In this document: piece after piece, positions 37,081-49,537 of the stretch
Layout: each line of letters begins with the position of its first letter
How positions within the stretch are numbered: the stretch's first letter is position 1
Source: Capitulum mitella
Lineage: Eukaryota; Arthropoda; Thecostraca; Pollicipedomorpha; Pollicipedidae
Direction of reading: 5' to 3'
Assembly (NCBI GenBank): GCA_030062745.1
Contig: CP099843.1
Location: forward strand, 23,676,122 to 23,740,121
DNA length: 64,000 nucleotides
Notes under the pieces: generated by a model
What the model was told of the DNA's origin: nothing
What the model saw: only the letters and a program-made list of their open reading frames with translations
The model's database searches: none
Translations under genes and position numbers: made by a program

Positions 37081-37976
37081 TGGATTTATATGTTTCAGCT
37101 TTTGCTCTCTTTTGTCTGCCGTTATTCGAGCATTTTAACAATGACTGGTTTTTATATGAATAATTTTCTAGCCTCGGCGGAGTGGGTCCTTTTGAACATT
37201 TCAAGGGGTGTGGGGCCCCTACGATCCCCCTGGCTGCGTCCCTGCCCATCGCCTCCCCTCCCTCCAAGGATACGCCTCTACAGGAGAATGAAACGTCATT
37301 TAAACAATGGTCCCCAGCATACCATGGTGGGTCCAGCATAGTACCGCTGGCCCTACTTCATCACTGAGGAGGCTGAAATCAGCATGGGGCCCTTAGGAGG
37401 ACTGAAATCAGTACTGGGGCATGTGCCCCCTCAAAAGAATGCAAAATGATGCCCCTGAGAAAAGGTGAAAGACAGACGAATTGGCATACAAAGCCTTGCG
37501 TGAAGTGTCATAACCATGATGGCTCATTGTACAGATTCTGATGGTGAACTCTTCTTACCCCGTTCCTACCTGTCTGTACGTCTCTGTCCTATAACCTGTC
37601 GTGTTCATACCCGTGAGATGACCCTAAACTGCATTCTTTCCCGTGAGATGACCCGTACAGCTAAGCCTCCAACCTGTTCGACAAGCCTACTTCTCACCGA
37701 TTCTCATTTGTTTCGCACCAATACAGGAATGGGAAGCATATCAGTGGGTCAATGGGGTGGAGAGTCATCCCATGGCCATGGACTTCTGTTTTTGTTGCTG
37801 TTGCTACATTTGTTGTTGTGGGTTTTTCTTTTTCACCCGTGAGACGGCCCTTAGCTATGTTTCTAACGTCTGCGATGACTTGCCACTGCGTTTTCATCTT
37901 TGCGACAGCCAACATCATTTTTTTGCACCAACCAGTCGCCTGCTGTTAGCCATCACCCCACTGACTCGCCGCTCAC
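37081..37976. other. Intron 2 next to exon 2
   Basis: Contains a GGGGCCC-type remnant near 37200..37440 and T/G-rich sequence before the exon. CCCGTGAGATGACCC occurs twice near 37610..37655. No coding region recognised. Confidence 0.5.
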
Positions 37977-38347
37977 CTGTGAGACGACCGGCTGCCGGCT
38001 GCCGGAGCCGGGCGCGGCGTCAGCCAACATGAACAGCCGTCGGACGCCGAGCCGGCGCAGAAGGAGGTCGGGCATCGAGCGGCGCACGGAGTGCCTGCCC
38101 TCCGGGTGGCGCGGGTCCGAGTGCACCACAAGCACGACCCGCACCGGCTCCGAGCCGCACGCGTCTGTGTTCACCAGGAAGCGGAACCGGCTGAGGTTGA
38201 CCAGCGGTCGCGGCGGCGGGTAGAGCGCGGCGTCCTGCTGCTGCCGGGCGACGCTCTGCAGCAGCGTCAGCGCCAGCAGCAGCAAACCGCAGCAGCAGGC
38301 CAGCAGTCGGCGGTGCCAGGACGTCGCCCGGCTGGGCGCGAAACAGA
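37977..38347 (-). CDS. GT31 beta-1,3-galactosyltransferase-like, exon 2 (signal anchor and stem, start of catalytic domain)
   Basis: First recognisable coding exon of a Golgi-type glycosyltransferase of family GT31, which transfers galactose or a related sugar from a UDP-sugar to a glycan. Translated on the minus strand it gives a basic stretch (SWHRR), then a Leu/Cys/Ala-rich hydrophobic segment (LLACCCGLLLLALTLL) that fits a type II signal anchor. A stem with a Pro-rich part and an N-glycosylation sequon (NLS) follows, then VRVVLVVHSDPRHPEGRHSV, which matches the family pattern of a hydrophobic strand followed by an Arg-rich helix. The acceptor reads CTGATCAG and the donor CACAG|GTGAGC, a strong site, ending in phase 0. 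There is no in-frame ATG before the anchor, and an in-frame stop lies just upstream of the acceptor, so the start codon must be on an exon further upstream. The family assignment is firm; the exact sugar and acceptor cannot be told. Confidence 0.85.
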
Positions 38348-40364
38348 CTGATCAGTTGCGATCACCCGGAAGCGGTTAAATTTTTTACTTAGGACACTCC
38401 GAAGGAAAACACATAGATTTTTTTCGACAAGGTCAATTACAATCACTTAGGGCCATCTCAGGTGAAATTACTCTGTCGATCTTTCTCTGTATGAATGGAA
38501 ATGTGATTTGGCTTGAAAACGCTGCGAGTATGTCTGGCACGCATATTAAGTCTGAAATTATTCCATAACTGTCAAGCGAGGTCAACCTTGGTCAACGTAT
38601 TGACACCCGTACGTCGGGGGTTTCTGGTGTCTCTCGCATCATCTGTCGCATTACGATTGATCAGACACGATACAACACAGAATATTAAACATCGGTTCAT
38701 GTAATATCCCTTCTATATCTCGAAGCCCGTGTCCCAAAGCATTTTTCGCGCACCTGACACAGACAACGGGCGCGACAACAGTGGGAACACCTAAAATTTA
38801 GTGGCAAGTTATCTTCGCGATGACGATGGTTTTTATTTTGGCGAACGGAAAAAGAGGCATGGGGCAGTACTTGTTGTATATAAAAACGACACGGATGCAT
38901 TTCTTATCAATTATGGCCATGCCAATGGTGTCTGTATTGAAAGCTAACGAGATATTTCTTTAGGTCTAATCAGGTCATCCTAGGTGAACAGAGAATAGGT
39001 CATCCTTGGCAAGTAAAGTCTTCGCTTATGTTATATTCTTTTGCGGATCTGGAAATCCGGTATAAATCATCACCTAACATAAGGCCACTCGTCAGGAAGT
39101 ACAGTTCTATGTGCGAAGAACGTGAGAAGTACCAGGACGTATATTCAAGTCTCAAAACCACCAAACTACAGCCACATTGTCAATATCAAACGTAGAAAAA
39201 GTCGCAGGTTTAGCTGACCTAAGATCAATTGCCTGGTCATTTCCGAAAAAGATTCCACAGAGCAAAATTACTTGATTCAGCATGCTCTGTCAATATGGCA
39301 GATTTCATCTCATTCTATGTATGTCACAGATTGTTATGCCACTTTATTTTGATTTTTTTTCAACATGGCCCTACTTGACCTGTCTTAGGTCAATGATATG
39401 CCGTGACCTTGAGCTTAATGACTGGTATGAGATTTGAAAGTGGTGCATGAAAAAGAGCCTCAAGTGTAACGCATCTGCTCCTTTTCGTTTCCTTTTGTGG
39501 CTGTTCTCAGAAAACCAGAGAGGTTTTCATCATCCCCCACCTCGATGAAGATTAACCCGCTAGTTACTGTCGGAGGCTTTTTGTTCCCTCCTCCCCCATT
39601 TTGTGTTTCCGGCATTATTCCTGGACAAGAAAAGTTAGAGGCCCAATATTTTTATGTCCTCTGCCTTAACAATACAGCCACTCTTCGACAAAACATGGCG
39701 CATCACATCACCATAGGTCAGATCATATCACTCTCCGTGCGGGGTGTTGTTTGAGCTCCTCCCTCTAAGGTTTTTCTGTCATGGCGGAAAACGGCCATAC
39801 CTAGAGCCGCTAAACTTTCAGTGCCTTTTTTGCCATCCTTTGCACATGTCCTGAAAAAAAAATCAGCGACAGGTCAAGTCCGGTCACTGATCTAAGTCAT
39901 GTTAAAAAGGACCACATCCAAAAACGTTGTCAATCATAACTCTGCGAAATAAGATAACGAATTAAAAACGTAGATACAAGCACAACTACATGTGTGTTAT
40001 AAAACGCACATCTCAGTTTTTATGGGCAACATCAGGCCACTGACCTAGGGTCACGATAATTTTAGCCTGTTTTCTAGGAATTCTGCCCTTCTGGACAATT
40101 TGCGCCTTTTACGCTGGGATTTAGGCAGTTTGAAAACAAAGGGGGCTTACATACACTTCTGGACAACCGCCGTAGGTTTTTGGGTGAACCCCCGTAAAAT
40201 GACCTTTTTCAGGCCAAGGTTGGTCGCGCACAATGTACTCAGTACTCAGCATGTGCACCTCTTTTTTTGAAACAGATTCCATTCATGTTTCATTTTATGT
40301 TTTACCGACTACATACTATCAAAATATAATTCTGCAACTCCGACTGCCATTTGGTGTAACACAT
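38348..40364. other. Upstream of exon 2, no gene recognised
   Basis: Probably intron 1. It holds TGACCT/AGGTCA-rich sequence from about 38960 to 40230, and at 39552..39555 a TTAA followed by CCCGCTAGTTACTGTCGG, which may be one end of another TTAA element whose other end I could not place. Confidence 0.45.
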
Positions 40365-41060
40365 ATGTATCCGTATGTGATTTCGCTTTCATTCCAGGAC
40401 TTGGTCAAGTCAATCACATCCAAAAAGCAACAAAACGCCCAATTTTGGACTATATACAAATGCTGCTTGTGCTGCTTTTTGATGCGATTGACCTGACCAG
40501 GTCTGGAAATATAAGGAAATCGCATACGGCGCGTCGATTGGCGAAGGCTGGGTGGCCATCGGTCCTGTAGGCTTGAAGCATGAGGTTGCTTGTGGTCGAA
40601 AATGAGAGATTTTGTTGCTTTTGGATGTGACTGACCTAGCCTCAGGTCACCAGGTTCTGGAAACAAGAGGAAATTGCTTACAGCACGTCGATTGGTGGAT
40701 ACTCGATGGCGATCTTTCCCATAGGCTCGAAGCACAGCATTGCCTATAGCCGAAAATGGGTGTTTTCCTGTTTTTGGATGTGACTGACCTTACCTGAGGT
40801 CACCAAGTCCTGGGAAGGAAAGCAAATCGCATACGGCACGTTGATTGGTGAAGGCTTCATGACGATCGGTCCCATAGGCTCGAAACATGGGATTGCCTGT
40901 AACTCGGACATGGTAGCACCGAAATTTTCAGTGGCAGTTTGTCGACCTCTGTCCTGAGGGTCACAAGATTCTGGAAAGATGCAATTTTTCCAGTACTCGT
41001 CGATTAGTGAAGGTTTGAAGGAAACCGGTCACATAGGCTCGAAGCATAAGACTACCTGTG
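40365..41060. repeat. Tandem array of ~155 bp units with one inverted unit
   Basis: TCGATTGGTGAAGG-like anchors at 40534, 40688, 40841 and 41000 mark four units of 153 to 159 bp. Each has CCCATAGGCTCGAAGCA and, in between, TGGATGTGACTGACC and AGGTCACCA. The stretch 40365..40440 is the same unit on the other strand (CCAGGACTTGGTCAAGTCAA), so the array starts with an inverted copy and could fold back near 40460. Confidence 0.85.
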
Positions 41061-41828
41061 GTTACCGCCGGTCGTTTAGTCCCTCCCTATATGATATCCA
41101 TGTTATGCTGAATACTGGTTATATCCTTTTCATTAAGAGCTTAGAGGGTTTGGTATTTCGGCAACTCACCCTTGAGCTATTCGATCACAGCGCATCAAAC
41201 TGGAATGCTCTCGTATCGGAAGTTTGACTTAGTCCGCGCGAGACTCCAGTCTTACGAGACTTATCATGTTCCCGTATTCCCGCACGACGGCTTCACAAGC
41301 CGCCCTCTGTGTTTTTGTTTGTTTGTTTTTCTGTTTTTGTTTGCTCTCCATTCCCAGGATTTCTGAAGCAGCTTTGGAAGTCATGATGAATTTTCTCATG
41401 ATTTTTTTGCACTTATTGTCGCCCAGGGATGGAGTCATGCAGAGTTTTTGGGCCACACCTTAGGCCTTTTTGGGCACTGGTACACTGGCTTTTTTGGCAC
41501 ATAGAAGAAAAATTGCCGCCCAAATGTTGAAAATAGTAGACTTTTTAACATAGAACATAAATCTTGCTATGACTGCATAAGCTACTACCCGGGAAAACAC
41601 GCAAAAATATTTTTTGGGCCTAGGATTATTTTGCGGGGTCGGATCAATGTGAAAAGCAAACATGTAATATGTGAGTAATTTTTTGCACGAATTTCCAAGG
41701 TAAGAATAAAATGTATTTGTGTGTGTTTAATTTAATTTGCAACTTATCCAACTCATCAACAGCAACTCATCCCACGCTCAGCATTTCCCAAGACTCAAAT
41801 ATTCATATCAGCACATCAGCACATCAGC

Positions 41829-42164
41829 ATGCACCTGAATGCAGAACGTGTGAATGATCAGAACAACATGGTCTGGGAGTGCCACAGCACGGAGTCTCTC
41901 AGTGACACGAAATTCACCACGGAGCTTCGCTGTAGCGCGCCACGTTCCTCTAATCTAGCCCCCCCGGTCAACGGGAAACCAGGCGCCAACTGCGACTTCA
42001 CCATTATTCTCCGAGCAGCAAATCACGACACATCCGTCATTGCGCCGGGCAACCAAGTAAATGTACCCATCCGAACATTGGAATCTCCCCCAAAAATCGG
42101 AATTTGTGTGTTGAAGAGTACCTCATCGCTTACCATCTCTGCTGTCATCGAAGTAAATTCGTAG
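41829..42164 (+). CDS. Unrecognised open reading frame, 111 residues
   Basis: ATG-to-stop frame in a part of the window that is not visibly repetitive, starting just after a short CATCAG triplication. The peptide has CHSTESLSDTKFTTELRCSA and later NVPIRTLESPPKIGICVLKS, with four cysteines and no signal peptide or membrane segment. I do not recognise a family. No splice sites, promoter or poly(A) signal tie it to a gene. It may be a chance frame; it is listed because it is one of few longer frames outside the repeats. Confidence 0.15.
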   Translation: MHLNAERVNDQNNMVWECHSTESLSDTKFTTELRCSAPRSSNLAPPVNGKPGANCDFTIILRAANHDTSVIAPGNQVNVPIRTLESPPKIGICVLKSTSSLTISAVIEVNS

Positions 42165-42493
42165 TATGTCAGCCGACAATCATGCTTTTGTAGCAAAACG
42201 GGCCTTAAAATAGGTTAATCGTTGTAATCGGTTACTGTATTCTTGTCACCCCATGTCATCCCTTGTAACGTTGTGCCAGCAGTCATGTCACTGATGTCGT
42301 TACCGTACAGTTGACGTACCATCCGAAAGTGGGACGTGTAAGCCACATATGACGTCACTGGTCGCTGTCTCGTCCCTGCCACGTTTGTGAAAGTCAGGGT
42401 GCCTGAGACTGTCTGCAACAATACACAGCAAAATGGATCAGTCTCTTTGAAACTTTAAAGCCAATTCACAATGCAAACCAGTCGTCCACACAC

Positions 42494-42641
42494 CTCTTCG
42501 TGGTCGTCCAACCGCACCATACTGCATTCGTGCCTGCTCGTGGTTATACGAGTATGTCACCATCCCGCGACACAGTGCATGTGGAACAGTCGGATACAGG
42601 GGTCGAGCACCACTTCTGAGATAAACCAGATGGAGCTGCAT
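42494..42641 (-). CDS. Weak candidate for the missing GT31 exon 1
   Basis: An ATG in a good context (ACCATGC) opens 49 codons plus one base on the minus strand and runs into a GT donor (AGAG|GTGTGT) in phase 1. That is the phase the exon at 37977..38347 needs, and joining them would give a 50-residue cytoplasmic tail before the signal anchor. The peptide includes GMVTYSYNHEQARMQYGAVG and shows no family match I recognise. The phase fit alone has a one in three chance, and a tail this long is unusual for a Golgi transferase. It could equally be a random open frame or part of another gene. Confidence 0.2.
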
Positions 42642-43072
42642 GGTAAGAGCTGGTTTGAAATTTTAAGTCAAAGCTCTTCATGGGCGTTAATATTCAGTTA
42701 TAACATATCATGTCATTTCATATCATATCAGTTCATGCCATAACTATAACATATCGTTCGTAAAATAATCAACGCCAAACAAGGGCGGATCAAGACCATG
42801 TGCAAAGGAGGGGGGGGGGGCAAGTCTCCATCTTTGGAATCTAACCTGCCCCCATTGTTAATTTCTTCCAGATGTCGGCCACTGCATATCGCCCTTTCGA
42901 ATATTAACGTATAATTTTAAAAGTGTTTTGGAGTAAAAAAAACGCACTCTTCCATCGGAACGGAAGGGGGGGGGAGCATGGCCTCAGTGGCCCTCCTGGA
43001 TCCGCCAGTGCGTGTACACTTTTTGTAAAGTTATATATGCAACTTTGCATGGTTTTGTAATCCACCGGTGAC

Positions 43073-43164
<92 letters not shown>

Positions 43165-44350
43165 ATGGCGTGCAAAGGAATCGTTGACAGCGGCAGTGAC
43201 GAGCTGCAATAATTTCTTCCAATCATGACCAATTCGTTTTGAGCTGATTCAGACATATCGTATTACGGACTGTCCGCACACCTCTGCATCGAGGAATTAA
43301 AACATGCGAGCTTCAACGTTCCTCGTCTTCACGTCCGTCCGCGTATGCACGTAGATGTGTGCACGTGGACGCTTGGTGACGATAGTCTTATGAGATTCGT
43401 CCACGTAGACGCCTTAATTCCAGCAGTGTGAATAGACCATTAGCATTTCTCTCGCTTCCATAGCCTCCATACACTAGTCATGCCTGGTTGTGACGTCCTA
43501 GGTTTGGTGACTGATGGTCCCGACTCCTGTTCGTTTCAATCATGTTGCACCCTGGTGGGCACGGCAGCAAGGCACAAGACGGACTGAAGCGTGTGCTGTG
43601 TGGCGGTAGAAGGGGTGGTGGTGGCTGAAGCCCTTCCGGGTCAGTGATGCGGGCGAACCGCCTCTGTCCTCTGAGTGACCCTGCGGTCGCCTTTAGCGAC
43701 ATCTGTTAGCGGTAATGGAACCACTGTTTTCTCAGGGCACTCGTCCTGTTCGTTTCACCTCTGACGGTCGGTGAATGCTAGTGACTATTGAAGTGCATTG
43801 AATTAGTTATTAGTTCTCTGTACGGCTGCAAAGGTGAGACCCATAGTAAAACCGACTGGGCATTTCCTTCCTCTTCCCTCCATTCCTTCAAATACAGCCT
43901 TTGCGATGCGCCACAAAGAAGGCCAAGAAAAACCGGAGACATTTGTGCTCAGAAAAGAATGTAGGAACTACTGAATAGAAATACGCACACTGATTCCTGC
44001 TTTGCAGTGACGTGTCCCGAAGAAGTTACGGCGAAAGAGAACCTATTTAATAGGGAAAAGCTACAGGCATATACAACTGTCTACAGACACGCACTTGGGC
44101 AGGGATGAGGTTGATTGGAGAGACAGTCTAGAAGAGATTCTGCTTCAGCAGTTCAGCAACAGATTCTCATCTGTCTCAGTCTATACGGCTTCAATAAACC
44201 GCACCAGATCATTTCTGTCACAAGTTTCTGAATCATGGAGCTGTTACCATTGAATTGGGCCTTCGTTCTTGTCTTCATCACGAAGTTGCAACGAGGAACG
44301 TTCGTTTATATGCGTCATGTTTGTATGTTGAAATGTAAAAACTAAAGTAT
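42642..44350. other. Unassigned, with microsatellite
   Basis: CATATCATTTCATAT-type short repeats near 42705..42740, poly-G runs at about 42810 and 42965, and the compound microsatellite at 43077. No gene recognised. Confidence 0.45.
43077..43161. repeat. (AT)n (GT)n compound microsatellite
   Basis: About 53 bases of AT followed by about 31 of GT. Confidence 0.98.
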
Positions 44351-45131
44351 GCAGCTTGTTGCGAATCAGACGCGCTGTCATTTCCATTTACTATGAGTCA
44401 GATTGGCAGCCTAGTCGTTTTCTGGTTGTCGAGCTAAGCAAGGTGCAACAACGTTTGTCTGGCAGTCTTGTTGTTTTTCTGGTTCCCGAGGTATAGAAGA
44501 CGAAAGGACGTTTTTTATGCCATTTTATGGCTTTCAAACCGAAAAAATGGTGCAAAGAAAGCAAAGCTGTGCTTGATCCCATCGGAATCGAAAATGATTC
44601 CCTTGTCTTTTCCGTTTCCCAGAGACCCGGAATCGATTCCACTGATAAGTGCCTGAATTAGAGTCGGGGGTAACCACGCCGTTGTCCACGGAATTGGGAT
44701 CAGTTCTCATGGCGTTATCCAGTCCAATGGATCTTAGTCGAATCCATTCTAAAAATGACTCATTTCATTTTGAGTCGAAATGGGAATCGGTTTGGTCCTG
44801 GAAAACCACGTTGAGTAGATTCAAAATCGATTCAACAAGCCATGACTTGGATTCAGAATCGGTTCCTTCCGAACTGGAATCAAGCATTAGCTAAGACACT
44901 TATGAAAATCTGCTTCATGATTCTGTATCATTGCTTTTACTGACATCGTTTTTGTCGTGTACAGAAATTTCATGATGTTTTAGTGGATAAACAGCGCTTG
45001 TGTTGCTTACCCTTGAAAACCGCCCTTGGTTGTACCTTGTTTATCTTGGCAACAAGGAAAACAGCTAGGCTGCCAGTCTGCCCCATATTAAATGGAATTA
45101 GTCACGTCTTTAGTTTCCAAGAAGTTGGGTA
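44351..45131. mobile_element. Fold-back element with ~95 bp terminal inverted repeats
   Basis: 44351..44450 and 45034..45131 are inverted repeats sharing AGACTGGCAGCCTAG-type and AACAAGGTGCAAC-type stretches at roughly three quarters identity. The interior has repeated GAATCGATTCC motifs. One lone end of the same family is at 32510..32605. There is no transposase; class unknown. Confidence 0.7.
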
Positions 45132-45339
45132 CTAAATTCTTTATCCTGTATACCAACAAAGTCTTATAATTAGTCACGAGTTTTACGTCGGTCTATGTCA
45201 AATATGATGATCTTATGCCAATACGGTTAAATCTCAAAATAAATTTCATATATAGCATAGTTCGTTGTCTTTAAAAATTCGCTATAATATTATCTGTGCA
45301 AATATGGATACTTACGCCCAGTATGCTAAAATCAATTAA

Positions 45340-46555
45340 CCCGTGCACGACCGTCGGTCGGAGACGATCACGCCCGACTGGAGGGGCGGTTACCACCCCT
45401 CCAACTCACGAACAGTTGGTCGCACGATAAAAATGATAAAAATAAGCACGCTGTTAGAAAGCCTGTGACGAGTAGATCTCGAAACTGGTCTCATTTTTAG
45501 TTTTAGATAATATGTAGGCAATTTCCGTCCTATCTCTGTTTTCTCATAGCCGACTGCATGAGACCGAGAAACGGCCTGAATCTCAAGGGCTGTGACTAAT
45601 AACGCATAGGTAAAGGCACCAACGTATAAGTAAAGGTCCGCAGATGCCGATACACGCCTAATTTCTCAGATTTGTTTAATACATACGCCGAAACGTTGAG
45701 TTAAAACACGACAGTTTTCGCGCCGGTTGTTGGCGGGCGCCGCACACGTATGCAATAAGAAATTAACGGGAACTTATTTTAGCGTTTCTTTGTTTTCGCG
45801 ACATAAGCCTATTCAGGTAAATTTTATTGATCTTAGTGGTTCTTGTGATGGTTTCCCATGCTTAAATTTGGGAAAAACTCATTGGTTACCAATCTACATA
45901 ATTCCCCGAGCTTTATTCGCGAGAGCCTGTTTATTTCCAAAACATGCAATTTTTTAAACTTTTTGAGGTTCTTGGTATTACTTACGTCTGTGCATGCCGA
46001 TTCCGCCTTCTTCTTCCCATTCTGAGTAATTCATCGCTAGTCTTGGCGGTGGTACATTTTGGCTCACAACAGTTATTCGTGACCTGACCTCAGGTCAATG
46101 GCTGGAAGTCAGTGATACTTTGCCCAATGGCGGTGACTAGATGTCTGCTTTGCTCCACACTGAAAATGTTACGAAAAATTCCGCCAATTCCGAAAAAACG
46201 ACATGTCTTAAAAATGGGCTTAGCCTTAGGTAAATGACCCAGGAAATTCCGAAAAATCGAAGATGGCAGATTTGTTGCATCTGTTAAGGGCACTGATCCC
46301 TGAAAGTATTACTGTGATATCTTGTTTTGCGAAAAAGTTACAGGGCGCTGAACTTTTTTACTTAGGTCCGTTTGACCTGACCTAGGTCAGACTCCTGGCC
46401 TGACCTGAAATAAAAACTTCGACACAAGGTGTAAAAATGATCAAGCAAAAGGTACACGAAGTTTCATGGCGCTGTGTTTATTTGTTCTCTCGCAATCCTA
46501 TAAAAACCTCGGGGGACCGACAACCGCCCCCCCCCCCGCCCAAGTCGGGGACGGG
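45340..46555 (+). mobile_element. TTAA element, family B, copy 3
   Basis: 1216 bp between TTAA at 45336..45339 and 46556..46559. It starts CCCGTGCACGACCGTCGGTC and ends GTCGGGGACGGG. Its interior aligns along the whole length with 4129..5339, including the TGACCT clusters. No transposase frame. Confidence 0.85.
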
Positions 46556-46559
46556 TTAA

Positions 46560-47689
46560 ATAAATATGGTAGAATGTAACAGGCCAAGGTGAATGGGACA
46601 AAACAACAAACCTGGTAAGAGATGACAAGCATAAACAGACGTTTGCCCCTGAAATCCTCGCTTTTGTTTTGGTAAATTCATGAGCTGCCTTAGTTTTGTT
46701 TTGCGCCTTACTGACAAGGCAGGACTGAGGCAGAATGGACCAAAAAGCTGCCGAGCGTGGTAAGGTCAAGGGTAAGCCTGTCACGCGGTTTCGCGAAATT
46801 TTACGCTATGAAACCAACCCCCATTGTGGAAGCACGCCGCATGTAAACTGCCAGGTGGGTTAGAGTGTTATGATAGTCGATGCCTTTGCGTCTGTGCCAA
46901 ATACTCAAGCTTGGTGAGTTGTAGATAAGTCCACTGTACAAGAAACTTCATCGAGCAGACATCATCATGCTCACCGAAATCCGTCACGAGGTGTTGTGAA
47001 TGATGGCAGAAATGAAACGATTGAAGGGCACCGAAAAAATGAAATGAAACAAAAGAAGTTTACCCATTTTCAATGGCACAGCGGCGCCGCTGTTTCACAT
47101 TATACACAAAGTGGCTGCTCACCCTAGCCCGAGCAAACCAATCTTGACATTCACCAATGACGGAGTCGGAGGGGGGGGGGCATCGCTGCCATGGCCCCTC
47201 CTTTCGTCGAAAAATCCATGGTGAGCATGTCTTTTGGCTCCTCTTTTTCGGTGACGAATGTGGATAGTTTGCTTCCGAAAAAAAATTGTTGAGATATGTG
47301 TTTTTTGTAGTCATTTGATGAAATACAACTGTTCGTGAAAAGTCGGGGTTTCGTGGATTTGATATAGAGTAACTTCCTAATCCATGAAATGACTGGGGTT
47401 TGCAGTCGTTTCCTAAAATTCCCAATGACTGCCTGTCAATATACGTCATGGCAGTATGTGGTGATGATAATTTCAGCAAACAACAGATGGTTTTGAGTCA
47501 TTTCATGAAACACCCAGCAGGACATACGCGTTACGTGAAAGGACTAGGTTTGGAAATTATCTTCGATTTATCGGTTATCTTTGAGGGTGCTGTAGCTACA
47601 ACCCATTTTTTATATCCGGTGTCCAAGATGTTCGGTACCATAAATTTAATGGATATTTCGCCCCGATTTCATTAATCTAATGATGCATT
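46560..47689. other. Unassigned
   Basis: No recognised gene. Near 47270..47530 there are several loosely similar stretches of the form TCATTTxATGAAATxxxCxG, perhaps an old tandem repeat. The 139-residue minus frame at 47060..47479 lies over them. Confidence 0.4.
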
Positions 47690-47693
47690 TTAA

Positions 47694-49533
47694 CCCCATT
47701 CCAGTACCCATGATGCATGGAAGCATTCCCGCATGGGAGGATTTACTTCCCCCCCCACCTAAGACGTTGACAGCTAATCGTCCGATCTGATCGCAAAACA
47801 CGGCAATCGATTCACCATGATGTGAACTGACGTCTAAGAAAAAATCAAGTTTGGAAATGACGCAAGGGGTAGATACAGGAGATAAAAATTCAGAAAGAGA
47901 GGTACGTTTTTTTTCTTGTTATAACCCCAGTGTTCATAAGGCCATTTTCATGCAACTGACATGAGTCGAGAGTTATCAATGGGATTTTTCACAATCGCCC
48001 ACATCTTTGAAATTTCGGCAAATTCCATAGGCGTTAGCAGGGATCATTTGTCTTTTAAAAAGATAGCCAAGATTTGAACGAGATTTGAGCGAGATCAACC
48101 TGTCTGTAGGCAAATGTCACCAAGACCATCAGCTCGATTCAGTCATTGAGGCGATTCAGCCATTGAATTGTCTGAATTGCTTGAATTGGTTGAACTGACT
48201 GAACTACTACCTGAGTTTACGCACTGCAGACCGATATTTCTACCTACCATGATAGGCGAGTAGGCAGCTTTATTACCTTCTGTGTTCCTGCCAGCATACG
48301 TACGATTGAGGGGCAGATTCAGACCTCCGCAATCTCAAAAAACTATTGGTCTGATTTTCCGGCGAAAAACCGTGCTCGATAGCGTGCAGCAAAATCTGCA
48401 TTTCAACAAAAGAAAAGCCGAAAATATGGAACGGGGAAGGCATGTGGGAGAAAACGAGGGTATCAATAGGGGTTTACTTATTCAAACTTTTTGGCAACAT
48501 TTTCTGACCGATTTTGTTCTATTTCATGCCATTCTGCCGATATTTGATAGCTTTACCACATATGTTAGGAAAAGGTCGATTTTCAACATTCATAAGCGTA
48601 TCCAGAACACATAAAAAGGGTGCACGCTTCTGGGAAATGTTAATTCACTCTACAGGATGTTTTAAGTGCGTGGAGCTAATCTGTATTCAGAAAGCGTTTC
48701 CACATGTGTCGCGTACCGTATCATATAAATGCGGCAAACGCCCATAGGCGGATCTAGGTATTAGGAAAAGAGGGGTCAGTAACTACAAAGTGACAAATGT
48801 GTTTTGCTCCATAAACAGTCATAGTCATCAGTTCTCAGGACCGAGAAGAAGTAAAAAAAACCCTTGCACATTATTCTTAGACTGTCCCCTGAATTTTGTT
48901 TCCACTGAAATAAACGCCATTTGATCGCAGTATACGTGGAACCAACAAAACCAATCGCACAGATCAAGGTGTCTGTTAGGCCCACTGAACATGTCACTGG
49001 ACGAAACATGCACACGAAAACCCATGCCTCAGGCTCCCTCGGAGGTCAATTATGTGCACGCATGAAGGCTGCGATGTCTGTATCACATGCTGGGTTTGTT
49101 TCCGTCATGAAATGAGTCATAAATTCTTAAGAAAAACAAAATATAAAGATCCCATTTGCATGCCCCTGGATCAGTCACTGCCCAACATTTTTCTTCAGAA
49201 TGCTTGAAAGTGCGCAGATTACAAATGTTTCGAACATTTGAACTGTCTGTGTTATTATGAAGGACATTTAAATAGCACATGACATTAAAATAGACATAGA
49301 ATAAGTCGAATTGCGCGATCTCCCAAAAACGCGATATTCCTCCATGTCTCCTAAAAACGTGCCCTGAAACCGCCTCTGGAGGACGTAAGTTTCTTAAATT
49401 TTGTCAAGATATGTCGAAAACATATTTCGGAGAAATTACCAAGTTTCGTGGAACGGCTCCCTAAAGTCAGGGAATGCCGAGAAAAAACGGAGGGGGTGGA
49501 GGGCCAGAATTTTCCTCCTCCCCACCAGCACGG
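47694..49533 (+). mobile_element. Possible larger TTAA element related to family A
   Basis: Starts CCCCATTCCAGTACCC after TTAA (47690..47693) and ends in a C-rich stretch before TTAA (49534..49537). The section at 47930..48030 resembles the family A interior (ATAAC..C, GTTCAT, CATGAGTCGAGAG). At 1840 bp it is longer than the others, and its terminal repeats are only partly alike, so the borders are tentative. Confidence 0.5.
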
Positions 49534-49537
49534 TTAA

